63,140 nucleotides of DNA, taken from contig NZ_JAAAMT010000034.1 in NCBI RefSeq assembly GCF_009905435.1, positions 1-63,140 on the forward strand. The letters run 5' to 3'. Origin of the DNA: Pseudomonas sp. R5(2019) (GTDB lineage Bacteria > Pseudomonadota > Gammaproteobacteria > Pseudomonadales > Pseudomonadaceae). The stretch's first letter is position 1; each line of letters starts with the position of its first letter. Positions 1-9,470 of the stretch are shown here, one piece after another. A program made the translations under genes and the position numbers. The notes beneath the pieces were generated by a model. The model was not told the DNA's origin, searched no databases, and worked only from the letters and a program-made list of their open reading frames with translations.

Positions 1-153
1 GGCCGCGCAGCGGCCCCGGAGGCCATTGGCATCTGTGATTGAGCCAGCGAGTGCAGGTGATTTCAGAATCGCCGGGGCCGCTTCGCAGCCCATCGCGGCC
101 AGGTCCGCTCCTACACGGATTTCGGCGGTTCATCCCTTAACTGACCGGCATTG

Positions 154-192
154 GGGCAAGCCCGGCTCCTACCGTAGGAGCCGGGCTTGCCC
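154..192. repeat. REP-type perfect inverted repeat
   Basis: Two 19-base arms (154-172 and 174-192) are exact reverse complements around one central base. The arms carry the REP core GTAGGAGCCGGGCTTGCCC. It lies just beyond the 3' end of the tetR-type gene and could fold into a strong hairpin in its mRNA. Bases 1-150 hold further REP-like pieces (GCAGCCCATCGCGGCCAGG, GGTCCGCTCCTAC) and no gene that I can support. Confidence 0.9.
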
Positions 193-212
193 GCGAAGAG
201 GCCGCACCACAT

Positions 213-803
213 TTATAAGGTCGGGTTCTCCAGCGACTGGGCAAAGATGTACCACAACGCCCGCAGGCGCCGCGCATAACTCTCGGGCCCGGCATAAAAC
301 AACTCCACGTGCAGGCTGTCGATGATGCCCAGGTATGCATCGCTGAACAGCGTCAGCCGCGACTCATCCATATCCACTGATTGAGCGCGCAAGGCCGCAC
401 GGAACAACTCGCCCATCCGCTCCAGATACGCCTCGAAGCCACGGCTGATCGCCGGGCGCAGTTCAGCCGGCGGAAAGAACGCTGTGCGCAGCAAAAAGCG
501 CAGGTTCGATGAACACTCGTAACGCTCGCTCAAGCGCTCGCTGTGCAACTGGCCCGGCACGCCGCACGCGCGCCCGGCTTGCGCGAAGCACTGCTCCACG
601 TATTGATACTCGGCCGCCAGCGCACGCTCGAATACCGCCGCGAACAGGTCGTCCTTGCTGGTGAAATGGGCGTACAGCGACGCCTTGCGCATCCCGGCAG
701 CGCCGGCAATTTCATTCAATGACGATGCGTCGTAACCGTGTTCGGCAAAGTGCTCCACGGCAATCAGGCAAATACGCTCGGCCGATGGTGTCAGGGTTCT
801 CAA
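213..803 (-). CDS. TetR/AcrR family transcriptional repressor
   Basis: This is a one-component repressor with an N-terminal TetR helix-turn-helix (motifs ICLIAVEHFAEHGYDASSL and KASLYAHFTSKDDLF) and a ligand-binding C-terminal half. It lies directly downstream of the efflux gene on the same strand, so the two are probably co-transcribed and autoregulated. The frame opens at a TTG at 824, but a GGGAG ribosome site fits a TTG at 803 better (about 196 residues), so I chose 803. The likely target is the 18-bp palindrome in front of the pump gene. The inducing drug cannot be inferred. The family call is firm and the exact start is not. Confidence 0.88.
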   Translation of the reverse strand: MRTLTPSAERICLIAVEHFAEHGYDASSLNEIAGAAGMRKASLYAHFTSKDDLFAAVFERALAAEYQYVEQCFAQAGRACGVPGQLHSERLSERYECSSNLRFLLRTAFFPPAELRPAISRGFEAYLERMGELFRAALRAQSVDMDESRLTLFSDAYLGIIDSLHVELFYAGPESYARRLRALWYIFAQSLENPTL

Positions 804-827
804 AACAGGCTCCCGGTCCGTCAAAAG

Positions 828-2060
828 TCAGTGGCTGGCGAGGCTGGCCGGCGCATTCACGGCCTGGCGTGCGCAGGCACGGGTCAACAGCAGCACCACC
901 AGCGCCGACGCGGCCAGCAGCCCCGCCCAGTGCGCAGTGCCCAAGGGCGCCATGATGCCGGACAGTGGCGTCGCGGACGAGGAAATCATCAACTGAAAGG
1001 CTCCCAACAATGCCGCCGTCGAACCCAGCGAGCGGGTTTGCGAGGCCATCACCAGCGCCATTAGCGTGGCTTCACAGATGCCCAGGCCGAGCATGGCCAG
1101 CGCCAACCCGCCGACCACGCCTGCCAGACCGACACCGGCCAGCGCGCTGAGCAGCGTCAGCAACGCACCAGCCAACATACAGCCAGCACCGGCCAATGCC
1201 AGGCGTGCAAGTCCGAATCGGCTGACCAGCCGACCGGCCAGCATCGCGCCGAGCAGGACCGCCACGCCTGTAACGCCAAACAGCACCCCGAAGGTTTCGC
1301 TGCTGAGGCCGAAATGGGTCTGGTAGACGAACGCCGCGCCACCGATATAGGCAAACAGAAAGAAAAACACTGCCGACAGCGCCAGCGTCGGGCGCAGGAA
1401 CTGGCCGTCCCTGGCGATTCGCAGGTAGGTGCGCAGGATGCTGCGTGGCTGCCACGGCTGGCGCTTTTCACGCGGCAGGGTTTCCTCGAGCACCACCCAG
1501 GAGTTGAGCCATACCAGAGCGCCAAGCGCCGCCAGCACCCACATGATCGCGCGCCAGCCGAAGTGGCTATCGAGGAAACCGCCGACCGCAGGCGCCAGCA
1601 CCGGCGCCAGGCCTTCGATGGTCATCAGCAAGGCGAAAATCTGCGCTGCCCGTGCACCCTCAGCCACATCTCGGACCATGCTCATGATCACCACCAGGGT
1701 CAGCGCGCTGCCCAGCCCCTGGACAAACCGCGCCCACAACAGCACCTCAAGGCTCCCCGCTTCGGCGGCCGCCACGGAGCTTGCGATAAACACCAGCAAG
1801 CCCGCCATCAGCGGCCCGCGTCGGCCGAGGGTGTCAACCAGTGGGCCAAACACCAACTGGCCGGCGCCCATGGCCAACAGAAATACCGTCAACGTCAGCT
1901 GCACCTGGGCATAACTGCCGCCAAATTCCTCGGCAATCTTCGGCATGCTGGCCAGATACATGTCCACGGCCGATGGACCGAGCACGCCGATCAGGGCCAG
2001 TGCCGCAGCGAATTTGAGGTTGGAGGGCAGCGAAGGTGCAGGTGAAGACATGGGTGGCAT
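828..2060 (-). CDS. Bcr/CflA family multidrug efflux MFS transporter
   Basis: This 410-residue inner-membrane proton antiporter belongs to the drug:H+ antiporter-1 (12-segment) branch. The opening segment with GVLGPSAVDMYLASMPKIA is the Bcr/CflA signature. GQLVFGPLVDTLGRRGPL is the MFS loop 2-3 motif, followed by regular hydrophobic segments to the C terminus. Length matches family members such as Bcr (about 396). An alternative ATG lies at 2051. The tetR-type gene follows closely, and the 18-bp operator sits 13 bp upstream of the ATG. It probably exports a toxic amphiphile such as bicyclomycin or chloramphenicol, but the substrate is unknown. Confidence 0.9.
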   Translation of the reverse strand: MPPMSSPAPSLPSNLKFAAALALIGVLGPSAVDMYLASMPKIAEEFGGSYAQVQLTLTVFLLAMGAGQLVFGPLVDTLGRRGPLMAGLLVFIASSVAAAEAGSLEVLLWARFVQGLGSALTLVVIMSMVRDVAEGARAAQIFALLMTIEGLAPVLAPAVGGFLDSHFGWRAIMWVLAALGALVWLNSWVVLEETLPREKRQPWQPRSILRTYLRIARDGQFLRPTLALSAVFFFLFAYIGGAAFVYQTHFGLSSETFGVLFGVTGVAVLLGAMLAGRLVSRFGLARLALAGAGCMLAGALLTLLSALAGVGLAGVVGGLALAMLGLGICEATLMALVMASQTRSLGSTAALLGAFQLMISSSATPLSGIMAPLGTAHWAGLLAASALVVLLLTRACARQAVNAPASLASH

Positions 2061-2073
2061 CCCGGATTTATTG

Positions 2074-2091
2074 ACCTACCGAACGGTAGGT
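2074..2091. promoter_or_regulatory. Probable TetR operator of the efflux pump
   Basis: ACCTACCG-AA-CGGTAGGT is a perfect palindrome with 8-base arms and a 2-base centre, just upstream of the pump ATG. TetR-family operators are typically palindromes of this size over the promoter. Binding by the product of 213-803 is inferred from position. Confidence 0.75.
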
Positions 2092-2174
2092 AGTGAATCC
2101 GGGCAAGCCTATAGGGGGTGCCATTGAAGGTCAACCCATTAACCTCTTCATGATTTCCTTGTGCGATAAACCTG

Positions 2175-3140
2175 TTAGGCGGCCGGAGCCATGGCGTGCT
2201 GCATCGAACTCGCCCGGAAGTCCTTGGGCGACAGGTCGAAGTGCTTTTTGAACGAACGGCTGAAATGCGCGGAATCGGTAAAGCCCCATTTGTAGGCGAT
2301 GGAGGTAATCGATTCGGTCTTGAGGATCGGGTTGGACAAGTCGTCAGCGCTGCGTTTGAGACGGGCGCGCTGGATGTAACGGCAAACGCTGTCGCCCTGC
2401 TCTTCAAACAGGCGATACAGATGACGCACCGAAATGTTCAGGCGATTGGCGAGATTGACCGGGGTGAGGCCAGGTTGAGCCAGGGATTCATCGATGACTT
2501 TCTGCACATAACTGCGCAGATTGGCACCGTTGAGGTTGAGCGGCAGTTCGCGCTCGTCATCATCGCGTTCCAGCGCCGAACCCAACAGCGACACAAAGGC
2601 CGTTTGCAGAGCTTCGCCCTCGCTGCCGGCAGCATGGTGGTCGCCGGTTTCCTTGCACAGCTGGTCCATGAGCAGGTGGAGCATGCGCCCGCATGCCTTG
2701 TTCTGGGAAATCTTGCCGAAGGCTGCCACACCCTGCCCCAGATGCTTGCGCACTTCATTGCGCGAGAGCCCCAGCGAGACGTGCTCGATCAGCCCGAAGG
2801 GGGTTATTTCACAGCTGCCCACCGAGTCCATCAACACCATGTCACCGGGGGCCAACTGAATGCTGACGCCGTTTTTAGAGACCTGGGCATAACCGCTGCG
2901 CTGGCTGATCAGGAAGCAATCCTGATCGTCGTCACGGTCTGCATTCAGGCTGTTGCGACGAATCACGCCGGCATTGGTTCGCAAGTTGGCCCACGACAAA
3001 CCGCCTCGGGACCAGTTGGAAATTTCACCGATAAACAGAGACCGATTGTAGGCAAGCTCGGTGTCGAAACGCCCGCAGGTGGCCTGCATGGTGGCGTTCC
3101 AGCGATCGAGCTGACACAAACTGGCCGAATGGATGCTCAT
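2175..3140 (-). CDS. AraC family regulator with AraC-binding-2-like N-terminal domain
   Basis: This 321-residue transcription activator has an N-terminal effector/dimer domain (residues about 20-190, cupin-like, of the FeaR-like group) and a C-terminal pair of helix-turn-helix motifs (about 215-315, with LTPVNLANRLNISVRHLYRLFEEQG and the AraC signature around GFTDSAHFSRSFKKHF). An ATG lies upstream at 3248, but GGAGGTAGCT directly before the ATG at 3140 sets the start. The gene sits downstream of the DUF3156-like and permease genes on the same strand and may regulate that uptake pair. The inducer is unknown. Confidence 0.85.
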   Translation of the reverse strand: MSIHSASLCQLDRWNATMQATCGRFDTELAYNRSLFIGEISNWSRGGLSWANLRTNAGVIRRNSLNADRDDDQDCFLISQRSGYAQVSKNGVSIQLAPGDMVLMDSVGSCEITPFGLIEHVSLGLSRNEVRKHLGQGVAAFGKISQNKACGRMLHLLMDQLCKETGDHHAAGSEGEALQTAFVSLLGSALERDDDERELPLNLNGANLRSYVQKVIDESLAQPGLTPVNLANRLNISVRHLYRLFEEQGDSVCRYIQRARLKRSADDLSNPILKTESITSIAYKWGFTDSAHFSRSFKKHFDLSPKDFRASSMQHAMAPAA

Positions 3141-3257
3141 AGCTACCTCCACGATGGCATCTTGTTTTTGTTGAGCAACAGTTAACATGTTATCTATTTG
3201 CGCGCAACAACTTGAGATATTCCAACGGCAAAGCAGAATGGCTGCCAACTCGTCCGT

Positions 3258-3878
3258 TCAAAGTCTCAAAAGCAGGCGTTTCACGCCCTCCAGGCTGTCG
3301 AGCAAGCACTTTCGCTGGTCAGGGTTAAGGCGAATATAGCGACGAAAGGCAGGCATTTTGTTAACCACTTCACTACCGCCCATGTGCTCCAGCCGCAGGG
3401 TCCAGCAGCCATCCGCCAGCTCGATGTGCAGCCGTTTGAAGTCCAGTGGCAACAGCGTGGCCAGCAAGGCGCTGTCGGCCTGTAAATGCTCGTCCAGCGC
3501 TGTCACGATCGCCTTGTCGCCGGCACGCCGGCGGCACACCAGCCCGCTGCGCCGAATGGCGCCACCGTGGTGCACCTCAAGGCGCGCACTGCCCTGTTGC
3601 GAGGCGGGTATGCGGAGCACGAACTCAGTCATCACCAAGTGCATCAGCCACTGTGATTCGGTGCGTTCATGGATCTCGAACGCCAGCTCGCCGTCCTCAT
3701 ACAGCAGGCGAGCCCGGCCCGGCTCCATCATCTGGAAACCGGCCAGGCCCAGGTTGCGTCGCAGGTGTTCCAGGGTCGCCCCGGGGCGGTAACCGGCCGG
3801 GGCGCGCTGGGCACACATGAACTCAGAGAGTTTTCGCAGCATGTTGCAGGTACTCGCCGTGATGGCTGCCCGGTTCAT
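3258..3878 (-). CDS. DUF3156-like protein, translationally linked to APC permease
   Basis: This is a roughly 206-residue soluble protein with no signal peptide or membrane segment. It resembles the DUF3156 group found beside amino acid permeases in Pseudomonas (recognised from memory, so moderate confidence). AAGGAG seven bases before the ATG at 3878 marks the start, which lies inside the 3' end of the permease gene. The two frames overlap by 56 bp, suggesting coupled translation. Function is unknown. A role next to the transporter, such as substrate handling or control, is inferred from linkage only. Confidence 0.65.
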   Translation of the reverse strand: MNRAAITASTCNMLRKLSEFMCAQRAPAGYRPGATLEHLRRNLGLAGFQMMEPGRARLLYEDGELAFEIHERTESQWLMHLVMTEFVLRIPASQQGSARLEVHHGGAIRRSGLVCRRRAGDKAIVTALDEHLQADSALLATLLPLDFKRLHIELADGCWTLRLEHMGGSEVVNKMPAFRRYIRLNPDQRKCLLDSLEGVKRLLLRL

Positions 3879-5322
3879 TGGCAAACTCCTTGAGCAGCAC
3901 TTCTTCAACCGAAGCGGGCTTGAATGGATTGACCTTCTGCACCACCAGCGTCCAGAACAGCGCGTACATCGCCGTGCCGCCGAGCATCAGGCCGAAGGGT
4001 ACGTAGATGTCGGCGGGGTTCATGCCCGGCGGTGTGATAAACCACATGCCCAGCAGGATGCCGACGCTGGAAAGGATCTGCGGCAGCGGGAAGAACGGCG
4101 AGCGATAGGCACGCGGCAGGTCCGGGCGGCGAATGCGCAGGATCACCACCGACACAGTCACCAGCAGGTACCCAGTGCTCCAGGCACACACGGCCGCCAG
4201 CACCAGGTGCATGATGTTGTCGGTGTTGCCACCCAGCCACAGTGCATGGGCACACGGAATGATCATCGCCACCAGAATGCACAACAGTGGCGTCTTGAAG
4301 CGCGGGTGCAGGTAGGTAAACACCTTCGGCAACGCACCATCGACCGCCATGCCATAGAGGATTCGTGGCACGCCAGCCATCAGCGTGTTGATGGTCGCGG
4401 CACCGGCAAACAGGAAACCGATGCCCAGCCACAGCGGGCCAATGTCGCCCATCACCTGTTCGGCGAATTTCGGAATCGCCATCGGAGTATCGAGCAGGTG
4501 CACACCGCTGGCAGCGTCCAGCACCACGTTCTCGACCTGGCGCTTCATCGCCGCGCCATAGATGAACATGCACGACGCGACCCCCAGCAGCCCCAGCGCC
4601 ATCGCCCGTGGCATGACCTTGGCCGACTGGCGCAGGTCTGGCGCCAGTGGGGTCACGAACTCACAGCCGACAAACATGAACATGGCCATGCCCACCAGCG
4701 ACAGGATGGTCACCAGGTCGGTGCCGACCAGCGACTCGCCGAACAAGCCGTCCAACTGCACCGCGGGGGCAGCGATAAGGCCAAGGACGCCAAACACCAT
4801 CAAGGTGGTCCACATGCCGAAGGTGAGGATGATTTCAGCCTTGCCGAAGGCGCTGACACCGAAGGCATTGAGAACGCCGAACACGATGACGAAGCCGACC
4901 CCGAGCAACCACGAACCACCTGCCGATTCAGCCAGGGTGTTGAGGTGTTCGAAGTTCACCAGCGCCATCACCCCGGACAGGATGGTCTCGGCAGTGCCGG
5001 CGAACACATGCACGATCAGGTAGGCCGACAGCGTGCCGGTAATCGCAAAAAAACGCCCCATGCCGCAGTTGATATAGTCGTACACGGAACCGGTGGTCGG
5101 CAGTATCGAGGCCGCCTCGGCGAACGTGCTGGCCTGGGCCAGCATCATCACCACCGCGATCATCATCGCAATGGCAAACGCACCGCCACCGATACCGAAG
5201 CCCATGGTTGCCGTCAGAATCACAGGGCTGGCCATGATCAGGCCGATGGTACTAGCCAGCGCTGTCGGGAAGCCGACCGTCCCCCGGTGCAGATGCGCGG
5301 TGAGCTTGGCGTTGATCGACAT
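3823..5322 (-). CDS. APC superfamily amino acid/amine permease
   Basis: This 499-residue inner-membrane transporter has about 12 hydrophobic segments. The first segment contains GFPTALASTIGLIMASPVIL, and the second ends in the conserved APC pattern FAEAASILPTTGSVYDYI. A cytoplasmic C-terminal tail of about 35 residues overlaps the next gene. It imports an amino acid or amine by proton or exchange coupling, and the substrate cannot be read from the sequence. It is first of a pair with the DUF3156-like gene, and an AraC regulator follows. Confidence 0.87.
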   Translation of the reverse strand: MSINAKLTAHLHRGTVGFPTALASTIGLIMASPVILTATMGFGIGGGAFAIAMMIAVVMMLAQASTFAEAASILPTTGSVYDYINCGMGRFFAITGTLSAYLIVHVFAGTAETILSGVMALVNFEHLNTLAESAGGSWLLGVGFVIVFGVLNAFGVSAFGKAEIILTFGMWTTLMVFGVLGLIAAPAVQLDGLFGESLVGTDLVTILSLVGMAMFMFVGCEFVTPLAPDLRQSAKVMPRAMALGLLGVASCMFIYGAAMKRQVENVVLDAASGVHLLDTPMAIPKFAEQVMGDIGPLWLGIGFLFAGAATINTLMAGVPRILYGMAVDGALPKVFTYLHPRFKTPLLCILVAMIIPCAHALWLGGNTDNIMHLVLAAVCAWSTGYLLVTVSVVILRIRRPDLPRAYRSPFFPLPQILSSVGILLGMWFITPPGMNPADIYVPFGLMLGGTAMYALFWTLVVQKVNPFKPASVEEVLLKEFANEPGSHHGEYLQHAAKTL

Positions 5323-5549
5323 CGTGTTGGACCTCGAAAGCAGATGTTATGGTTATGAGCCCCGCGGCCTGTCCTTGACCGTGGGGCGCTGCATCACCAC
5401 TTTGCACCTGTACAGGTATTGCGTCTTGCCCGAGGCTGCCGTGGGTTTTGTCACTGGCTGCCAGGGCCGCTTGGCTGCAGCCAGATCTAAACTTGGGTGG
5501 ACATGCCAGCGGCTTGAGCGACGCTGTTAAATGCAGGGGCCGTTTCACG

Positions 5550-5620
5550 GCCCATCGCGGCCAGGTCCGCTCCTACAGGGCCAACACAATTCTGTAGGAG
5601 CGGACCCGGCCGCGATGGGC
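5550..5620. repeat. REP-type inverted repeat pair
   Basis: The left arm runs GGCCCATCGCGGCC..GGTCCGCTCCTACAG and the right arm CTGTAGGAGCGGACC..GGCCGCGATGGGC, so nearly the whole stretch can form one hairpin. It lies in the 380-bp gap between the divergent permease and HbpS-like genes. Apart from the two presumed promoters I see nothing else in that gap. Confidence 0.85.
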
Positions 5621-5702
5621 TGCGCAGCAGCCCCAAGGGCTTGCCGCCAATGCTTGGGATGTTCATCATCCTGCGCCCTACTCCCCTCAGGACTTCTCGC
5701 CC

Positions 5703-6146
5703 ATGAACGGTCTACTGCGCCAACAACCGCAAATCACCCTGGTGCTCGCCACCCTCGCCAGCCAGGCCGCACAACAATTGGCGCAGAGCCTGAATGTCAG
5801 CGTCAGTATCAGCGTGGTCGACGCTGCCGGGCAGCTGATTCACCTGAGCCATATGGACAACGCCCCCAACCAGAGCCGCGACATTGCCTTGAGCAAGGCG
5901 CGCACCGCCGCCGGCTTCAAGGTTTCCACCGGCGCCTGGGACGAGCGCCTGAGCAAGTGTTCGCCGGGCGTGCAGCAAGGTTTGCCACTGCAGGCCAACC
6001 TGGCGTTGTTCGGTGGGGGTGAACCGTTTTTCTGGGAGGGAACGTTGATTGGCGCCATCGGCATTTCCGGCGCCTCGGAAAAGGTCGACAGCGATTGCGC
6101 CGCCGCAGCCCGCGATCGCGTCGCCGAGCTGCTGGCGGCCAGTTGA
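5703..6146 (+). CDS. GlcG/HbpS-like heme-binding family protein
   Basis: This small 147-residue protein has the GlcG/HbpS (DUF336) fold signature: VSVSISVVDAAGQLIHLSHMD near the start, SRDIALSKARTAA in the middle, and a C-terminal glycine-rich GAIGISGASEKVDSDCA helix cap. Members of this family bind heme or small ligands, or accompany glycolate, propanediol or degradation gene sets. No signal peptide is visible. It lies alone between a permease and the convergent pssA. The specific role here is unknown. Confidence 0.8.
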   Translation: MNGLLRQQPQITLVLATLASQAAQQLAQSLNVSVSISVVDAAGQLIHLSHMDNAPNQSRDIALSKARTAAGFKVSTGAWDERLSKCSPGVQQGLPLQANLALFGGGEPFFWEGTLIGAIGISGASEKVDSDCAAAARDRVAELLAAS

Positions 6147-6158
6147 CCTGCGCAGGTG

Positions 6159-7496
6159 TCAGAGCATGCGATAGAGCAAGCGCTCGATCCGCGTGAAGCG
6201 TACCCGCTGCAAGAATCGCCGCACCCGTTTGGGGTATTCATCGAAGGCTTGCAGCTGGTCGAAATGCTCGACCCGGCTGACATGCTGCTTGATCTGCTCA
6301 AGCTCCTGGTCGCGTTCAGCGGCCCACTGCGCCTTGGGGTCGTCGATCAGCAAGGCGTTTTCAAGGTCCAGGCGAAAACCTCGCGGGTTGAGGTTGTTGC
6401 CGGTCAACAGGGTGTAGCGCTCATCGACCCAGATGCCCTTGGAATGATACGAATGCCCCGGATCATTCCAGACGAACAGGTTCAGTCGCCGCTCGGCAAT
6501 GGCCTGCTGGTGCTTTTGCGCGAAATTGCGCAGGTTTTTTTCGTAGAGATACGGCAGCACCGAACTCACACTGAACGGCTGCTCGGGCGGCACATAAAAG
6601 TCGTTGGCGATCTTGTCGCCGACGATGATATCGATCACCACCCCGCGTACCAGCGCACGGTTGATTTCATCGATCAGCACCCGTGGCGGATTGAAATACG
6701 GCGTGCACAGGGTCAAGCGCTGGTGACTGGCAGCGACCAGTTGGCAGATGGTGCGGTTGAGCGGGTTCTGCTTGCCGACCCCGAGCAACGGAATCACCCG
6801 CAAACCCTCGGCGCTGTCGCTGGCCTGGAAGGTCTCGTAGGCCATGCGCTTGAGGCTGGTGCGCAGCTGGCGGATATCAGCGCGCAGGCTGCGTGAAGTG
6901 GGCGGCGACGGCAGGTCCAGGCGGTTGGCGGCCTTTGAATCCAGCACGTGCTGCACCAGGCCCTGAAACGCATCGGCCAATGGTTTGCTGTGGATCAGGT
7001 GGTAACGGTCCAGGCGGTACTTGTCGAACTTGTGCAGGTAGACATTGTTCAGGCTCGCGCCGCTGTAGATGACGCAATCGTCGATCACGCTGCCCTTGAG
7101 GTGAAGTACACCGAACAGCTCACGGGTCTGCACCGGTACGCCATAGATTGGGACGTCCAACCCCTGGCGCTGGCGCTCGGCACAATACCAGGCCGAGTTG
7201 CCCGGTTGCTTGCCGGCGCCGATCAAGCCGCGCTGGGCGCGGAACCAGTCAACCACAATGACGATGTCCAGCACCGGGCGCGCGGCCTTGGCGCGATACA
7301 ACGCGTCGAGGATCTCCTGGCCGGCTTCGTCCTGCTGCAAATACAAGGCGACGATCACAATCCGTCGTTCCGCGGCTGCGATCATGTCCAGCAGGCGCTG
7401 ACGATAGTGCGCAGCCTTGGGCACGATGGTGATCGCCCGAGGTGACAGCTCGAAACCGCGAAGTGTTTGCAGCGTGGCGCTTGACGTGAACCTCAT
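6159..7496 (-). CDS. pssA: CDP-diacylglycerol--serine O-phosphatidyltransferase (PLD-type)
   Basis: This enzyme makes phosphatidylserine from CDP-diacylglycerol and serine, the first step to phosphatidylethanolamine. At 445 residues it matches the E. coli PssA type (451), a phospholipase D-superfamily enzyme that attaches peripherally to the membrane. The first HKD motif is HLKGSVIDD (H132, K134, D139), at nearly the same position as in E. coli, and the second is HSKGIWVDE near residue 350 followed by TGNNLNPR. The ribosome site GAGAGG precedes the ATG. Its gene end nearly meets that of the HbpS-like gene. A phosphatidylcholine synthase lies 22 kb away. Confidence 0.92.
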   Translation of the reverse strand: MRFTSSATLQTLRGFELSPRAITIVPKAAHYRQRLLDMIAAAERRIVIVALYLQQDEAGQEILDALYRAKAARPVLDIVIVVDWFRAQRGLIGAGKQPGNSAWYCAERQRQGLDVPIYGVPVQTRELFGVLHLKGSVIDDCVIYSGASLNNVYLHKFDKYRLDRYHLIHSKPLADAFQGLVQHVLDSKAANRLDLPSPPTSRSLRADIRQLRTSLKRMAYETFQASDSAEGLRVIPLLGVGKQNPLNRTICQLVAASHQRLTLCTPYFNPPRVLIDEINRALVRGVVIDIIVGDKIANDFYVPPEQPFSVSSVLPYLYEKNLRNFAQKHQQAIAERRLNLFVWNDPGHSYHSKGIWVDERYTLLTGNNLNPRGFRLDLENALLIDDPKAQWAAERDQELEQIKQHVSRVEHFDQLQAFDEYPKRVRRFLQRVRFTRIERLLYRML

Positions 7497-7730
7497 AAGC
7501 CTCTCAGCAGGTTATCTCTCTGGACGCTGCCATCATTACCACATTCTGTGGGGCGATGACTGCCCGATTGGACGTGTCCGTTGTTGCTGCCATTTCTGCT
7601 GGCGCAGGTGGCAGAAATGTCTTCGTCTGAATGGAGGTTGACGCACCCGCGGCCTGGCTGAACACTCGCGCAACACCAACGGCTCGACACCCAGGATCAA
7701 GCCACCGATTTCTATCAAGGGAATGTCTGT

Positions 7731-9464
7731 ATGCGTCCAATGATATCGCTCTGCCTGATGGCCGCGCTTTTGGCGGCAGGGTCGCTGCACGCCGAAGACG
7801 CCGAGCCTGGCGCTACCATTGCCGATACCCTCTACTACGGTGGCGACATTCTCACCATGGAGGGCATGGTTGCGCGTTACGCCGAAGCGCTGGCGGTCAA
7901 GGATGGCAGGATCATTTACGTCGGCGATCGCAAAGGCGCCGACGCACTCAAGGGCGACACCACAACCCCCATCGACCTCAAGGGCCACACGCTATTGCCA
8001 GGTTTTGTCGATGCCCATGGGCATGCCTGGATGACCGGTTTCCAGAAGCTGACGGCCAACCTGCTGCCACCGCCCGATGGCCCCGGCAAGGACATTCCGG
8101 CGCTGGTCGCGCAGCTCAAGCAATGGCAAGCCAACAGCGGTGACTTCATTGCCAAGACCGGCTGGATCATCGGCTTCGGCTATGACGACTCGCAGCTTGC
8201 CGAAAAACGTCACCCCACCGCTGCCGACCTAGACCAGGTGTCGACTGAGGTGCCGGTGATCATCATGCACCAGTCCGGCCACTTGGGCGTGATGAACCAC
8301 AAGGGCCTGGAATTGGCCGGCATGACCGCTCAGACGCCAGACCCCAAAGGCGGCGCGATCCGCCGTGAAGCCGATGGCCGCACCCCCAGCGGCGTGCTGG
8401 AAGAGATGGCATTTTTCACCGCCCTGGGCCAGTCCATGGGAAATCTCGACGCCAAGACCAACGAAGACATCGCGCTGGCCGGCGCCGAGTATTACAGCGA
8501 GTTCGGCTACACCACCGCCCAGGAGGGCCGCTCCAGCAAGGGCGTGGTCGAAACCTTCCAGCGCCTGGCCCAACAGGGTCGGCTGAAGATCGATGTCGCC
8601 GCCTACCCGGACTTGCAGTCCGAGCGGGCGTTCATGCTCGCCAACGGCACCCAGCCCACCTACAGCAATCACTTTCGTGTCGCCGGCGTGAAGCTCAGCC
8701 TGGATGGCTCGCCCCAAGGCAAAACCGCCTGGCTCAGCCAGCCCTACTTCCACCCGCCCCATGGGCAGCCGACCGACTATCGCGGTTACCCGGCCTTTGC
8801 CGAAAACAAGAACTTGCAAGCGTTGGTCAACCTTGCCTTCGAACACAACTGGCAACTGCTGGCGCACACCAATGGTGACGCCGCGGCGCAGCAACTGATC
8901 GATGACGTCGACAAGGCGGCGCAGACTTACGGCAATGACGACCGGCGCACCGTGATGATCCATGCCCAGACCGTGCGTGACGATCAGCTCGACCGGATGA
9001 AAACCCTGGGGATCGTGCCGTCGTTTTTCTCGATGCACACCTTCTACTGGGGCGACTGGCACCGGGACGAAACGCTGGGCAAGAAACGCGCCTGGCACAT
9101 CTCGCCAACCGCTTCGGCGCTGAAACGGGAGATGTGGTTCACCGAACACCACGATGCCCCGGTGGCGCTGCCAAGCAGCCTGATGGTGCTGCACACCACG
9201 GTAAACCGCACCAGCCGCAGCGGCGAAGTGATCGGCCCGGATCAGCGTGTCAGCCCTTATATCGCTTTGAAGGCAATCACCGACTGGTCGGCGCGCCAGT
9301 ACTTCGAGGAAGACAACAAGGGCACCTTGAGCAAGGGCAAGCTGGCGGACCTGGTCATTCTTGACCGCAACCCGGTGAAGGTCGAGCCGCACACCATCAA
9401 GGACCTGCGTGTGCTGCAGACCATCAAGGAAGGGACCCCGGTCTACACCGCAGCCCCGAACTGA
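7731..9464 (+). CDS. Exported YtcJ-like amidohydrolase
   Basis: This 577-residue metal-dependent hydrolase (amidohydrolase 3 group) has a likely signal peptide (residues 1-21, cut after LHA). The metal-binding HxH is at DAHGHAWM (H96, H98). Other metal ligands probably include the His in HTNGDAA and in MIHAQTV. The C terminus has the usual composite-domain closing KGKLADLVILDRNP. Relatives hydrolyse N-acyl or N-formyl amides, but the substrate here is unknown. AAGGGA before the ATG supports the start. The gene ends 6 bp from convergent azlD. Confidence 0.88.
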   Translation: MRPMISLCLMAALLAAGSLHAEDAEPGATIADTLYYGGDILTMEGMVARYAEALAVKDGRIIYVGDRKGADALKGDTTTPIDLKGHTLLPGFVDAHGHAWMTGFQKLTANLLPPPDGPGKDIPALVAQLKQWQANSGDFIAKTGWIIGFGYDDSQLAEKRHPTAADLDQVSTEVPVIIMHQSGHLGVMNHKGLELAGMTAQTPDPKGGAIRREADGRTPSGVLEEMAFFTALGQSMGNLDAKTNEDIALAGAEYYSEFGYTTAQEGRSSKGVVETFQRLAQQGRLKIDVAAYPDLQSERAFMLANGTQPTYSNHFRVAGVKLSLDGSPQGKTAWLSQPYFHPPHGQPTDYRGYPAFAENKNLQALVNLAFEHNWQLLAHTNGDAAAQQLIDDVDKAAQTYGNDDRRTVMIHAQTVRDDQLDRMKTLGIVPSFFSMHTFYWGDWHRDETLGKKRAWHISPTASALKREMWFTEHHDAPVALPSSLMVLHTTVNRTSRSGEVIGPDQRVSPYIALKAITDWSARQYFEEDNKGTLSKGKLADLVILDRNPVKVEPHTIKDLRVLQTIKEGTPVYTAAPN

Positions 9465-9470
9465 TCCGGC

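Noticed and set aside
3817..5358. 513-codon open frame antisense to the permease
   Set aside because: Composition is His/Gln/Arg-rich, typical of the complement of a hydrophobic GC-rich gene. The minus strand encodes a clear APC permease.
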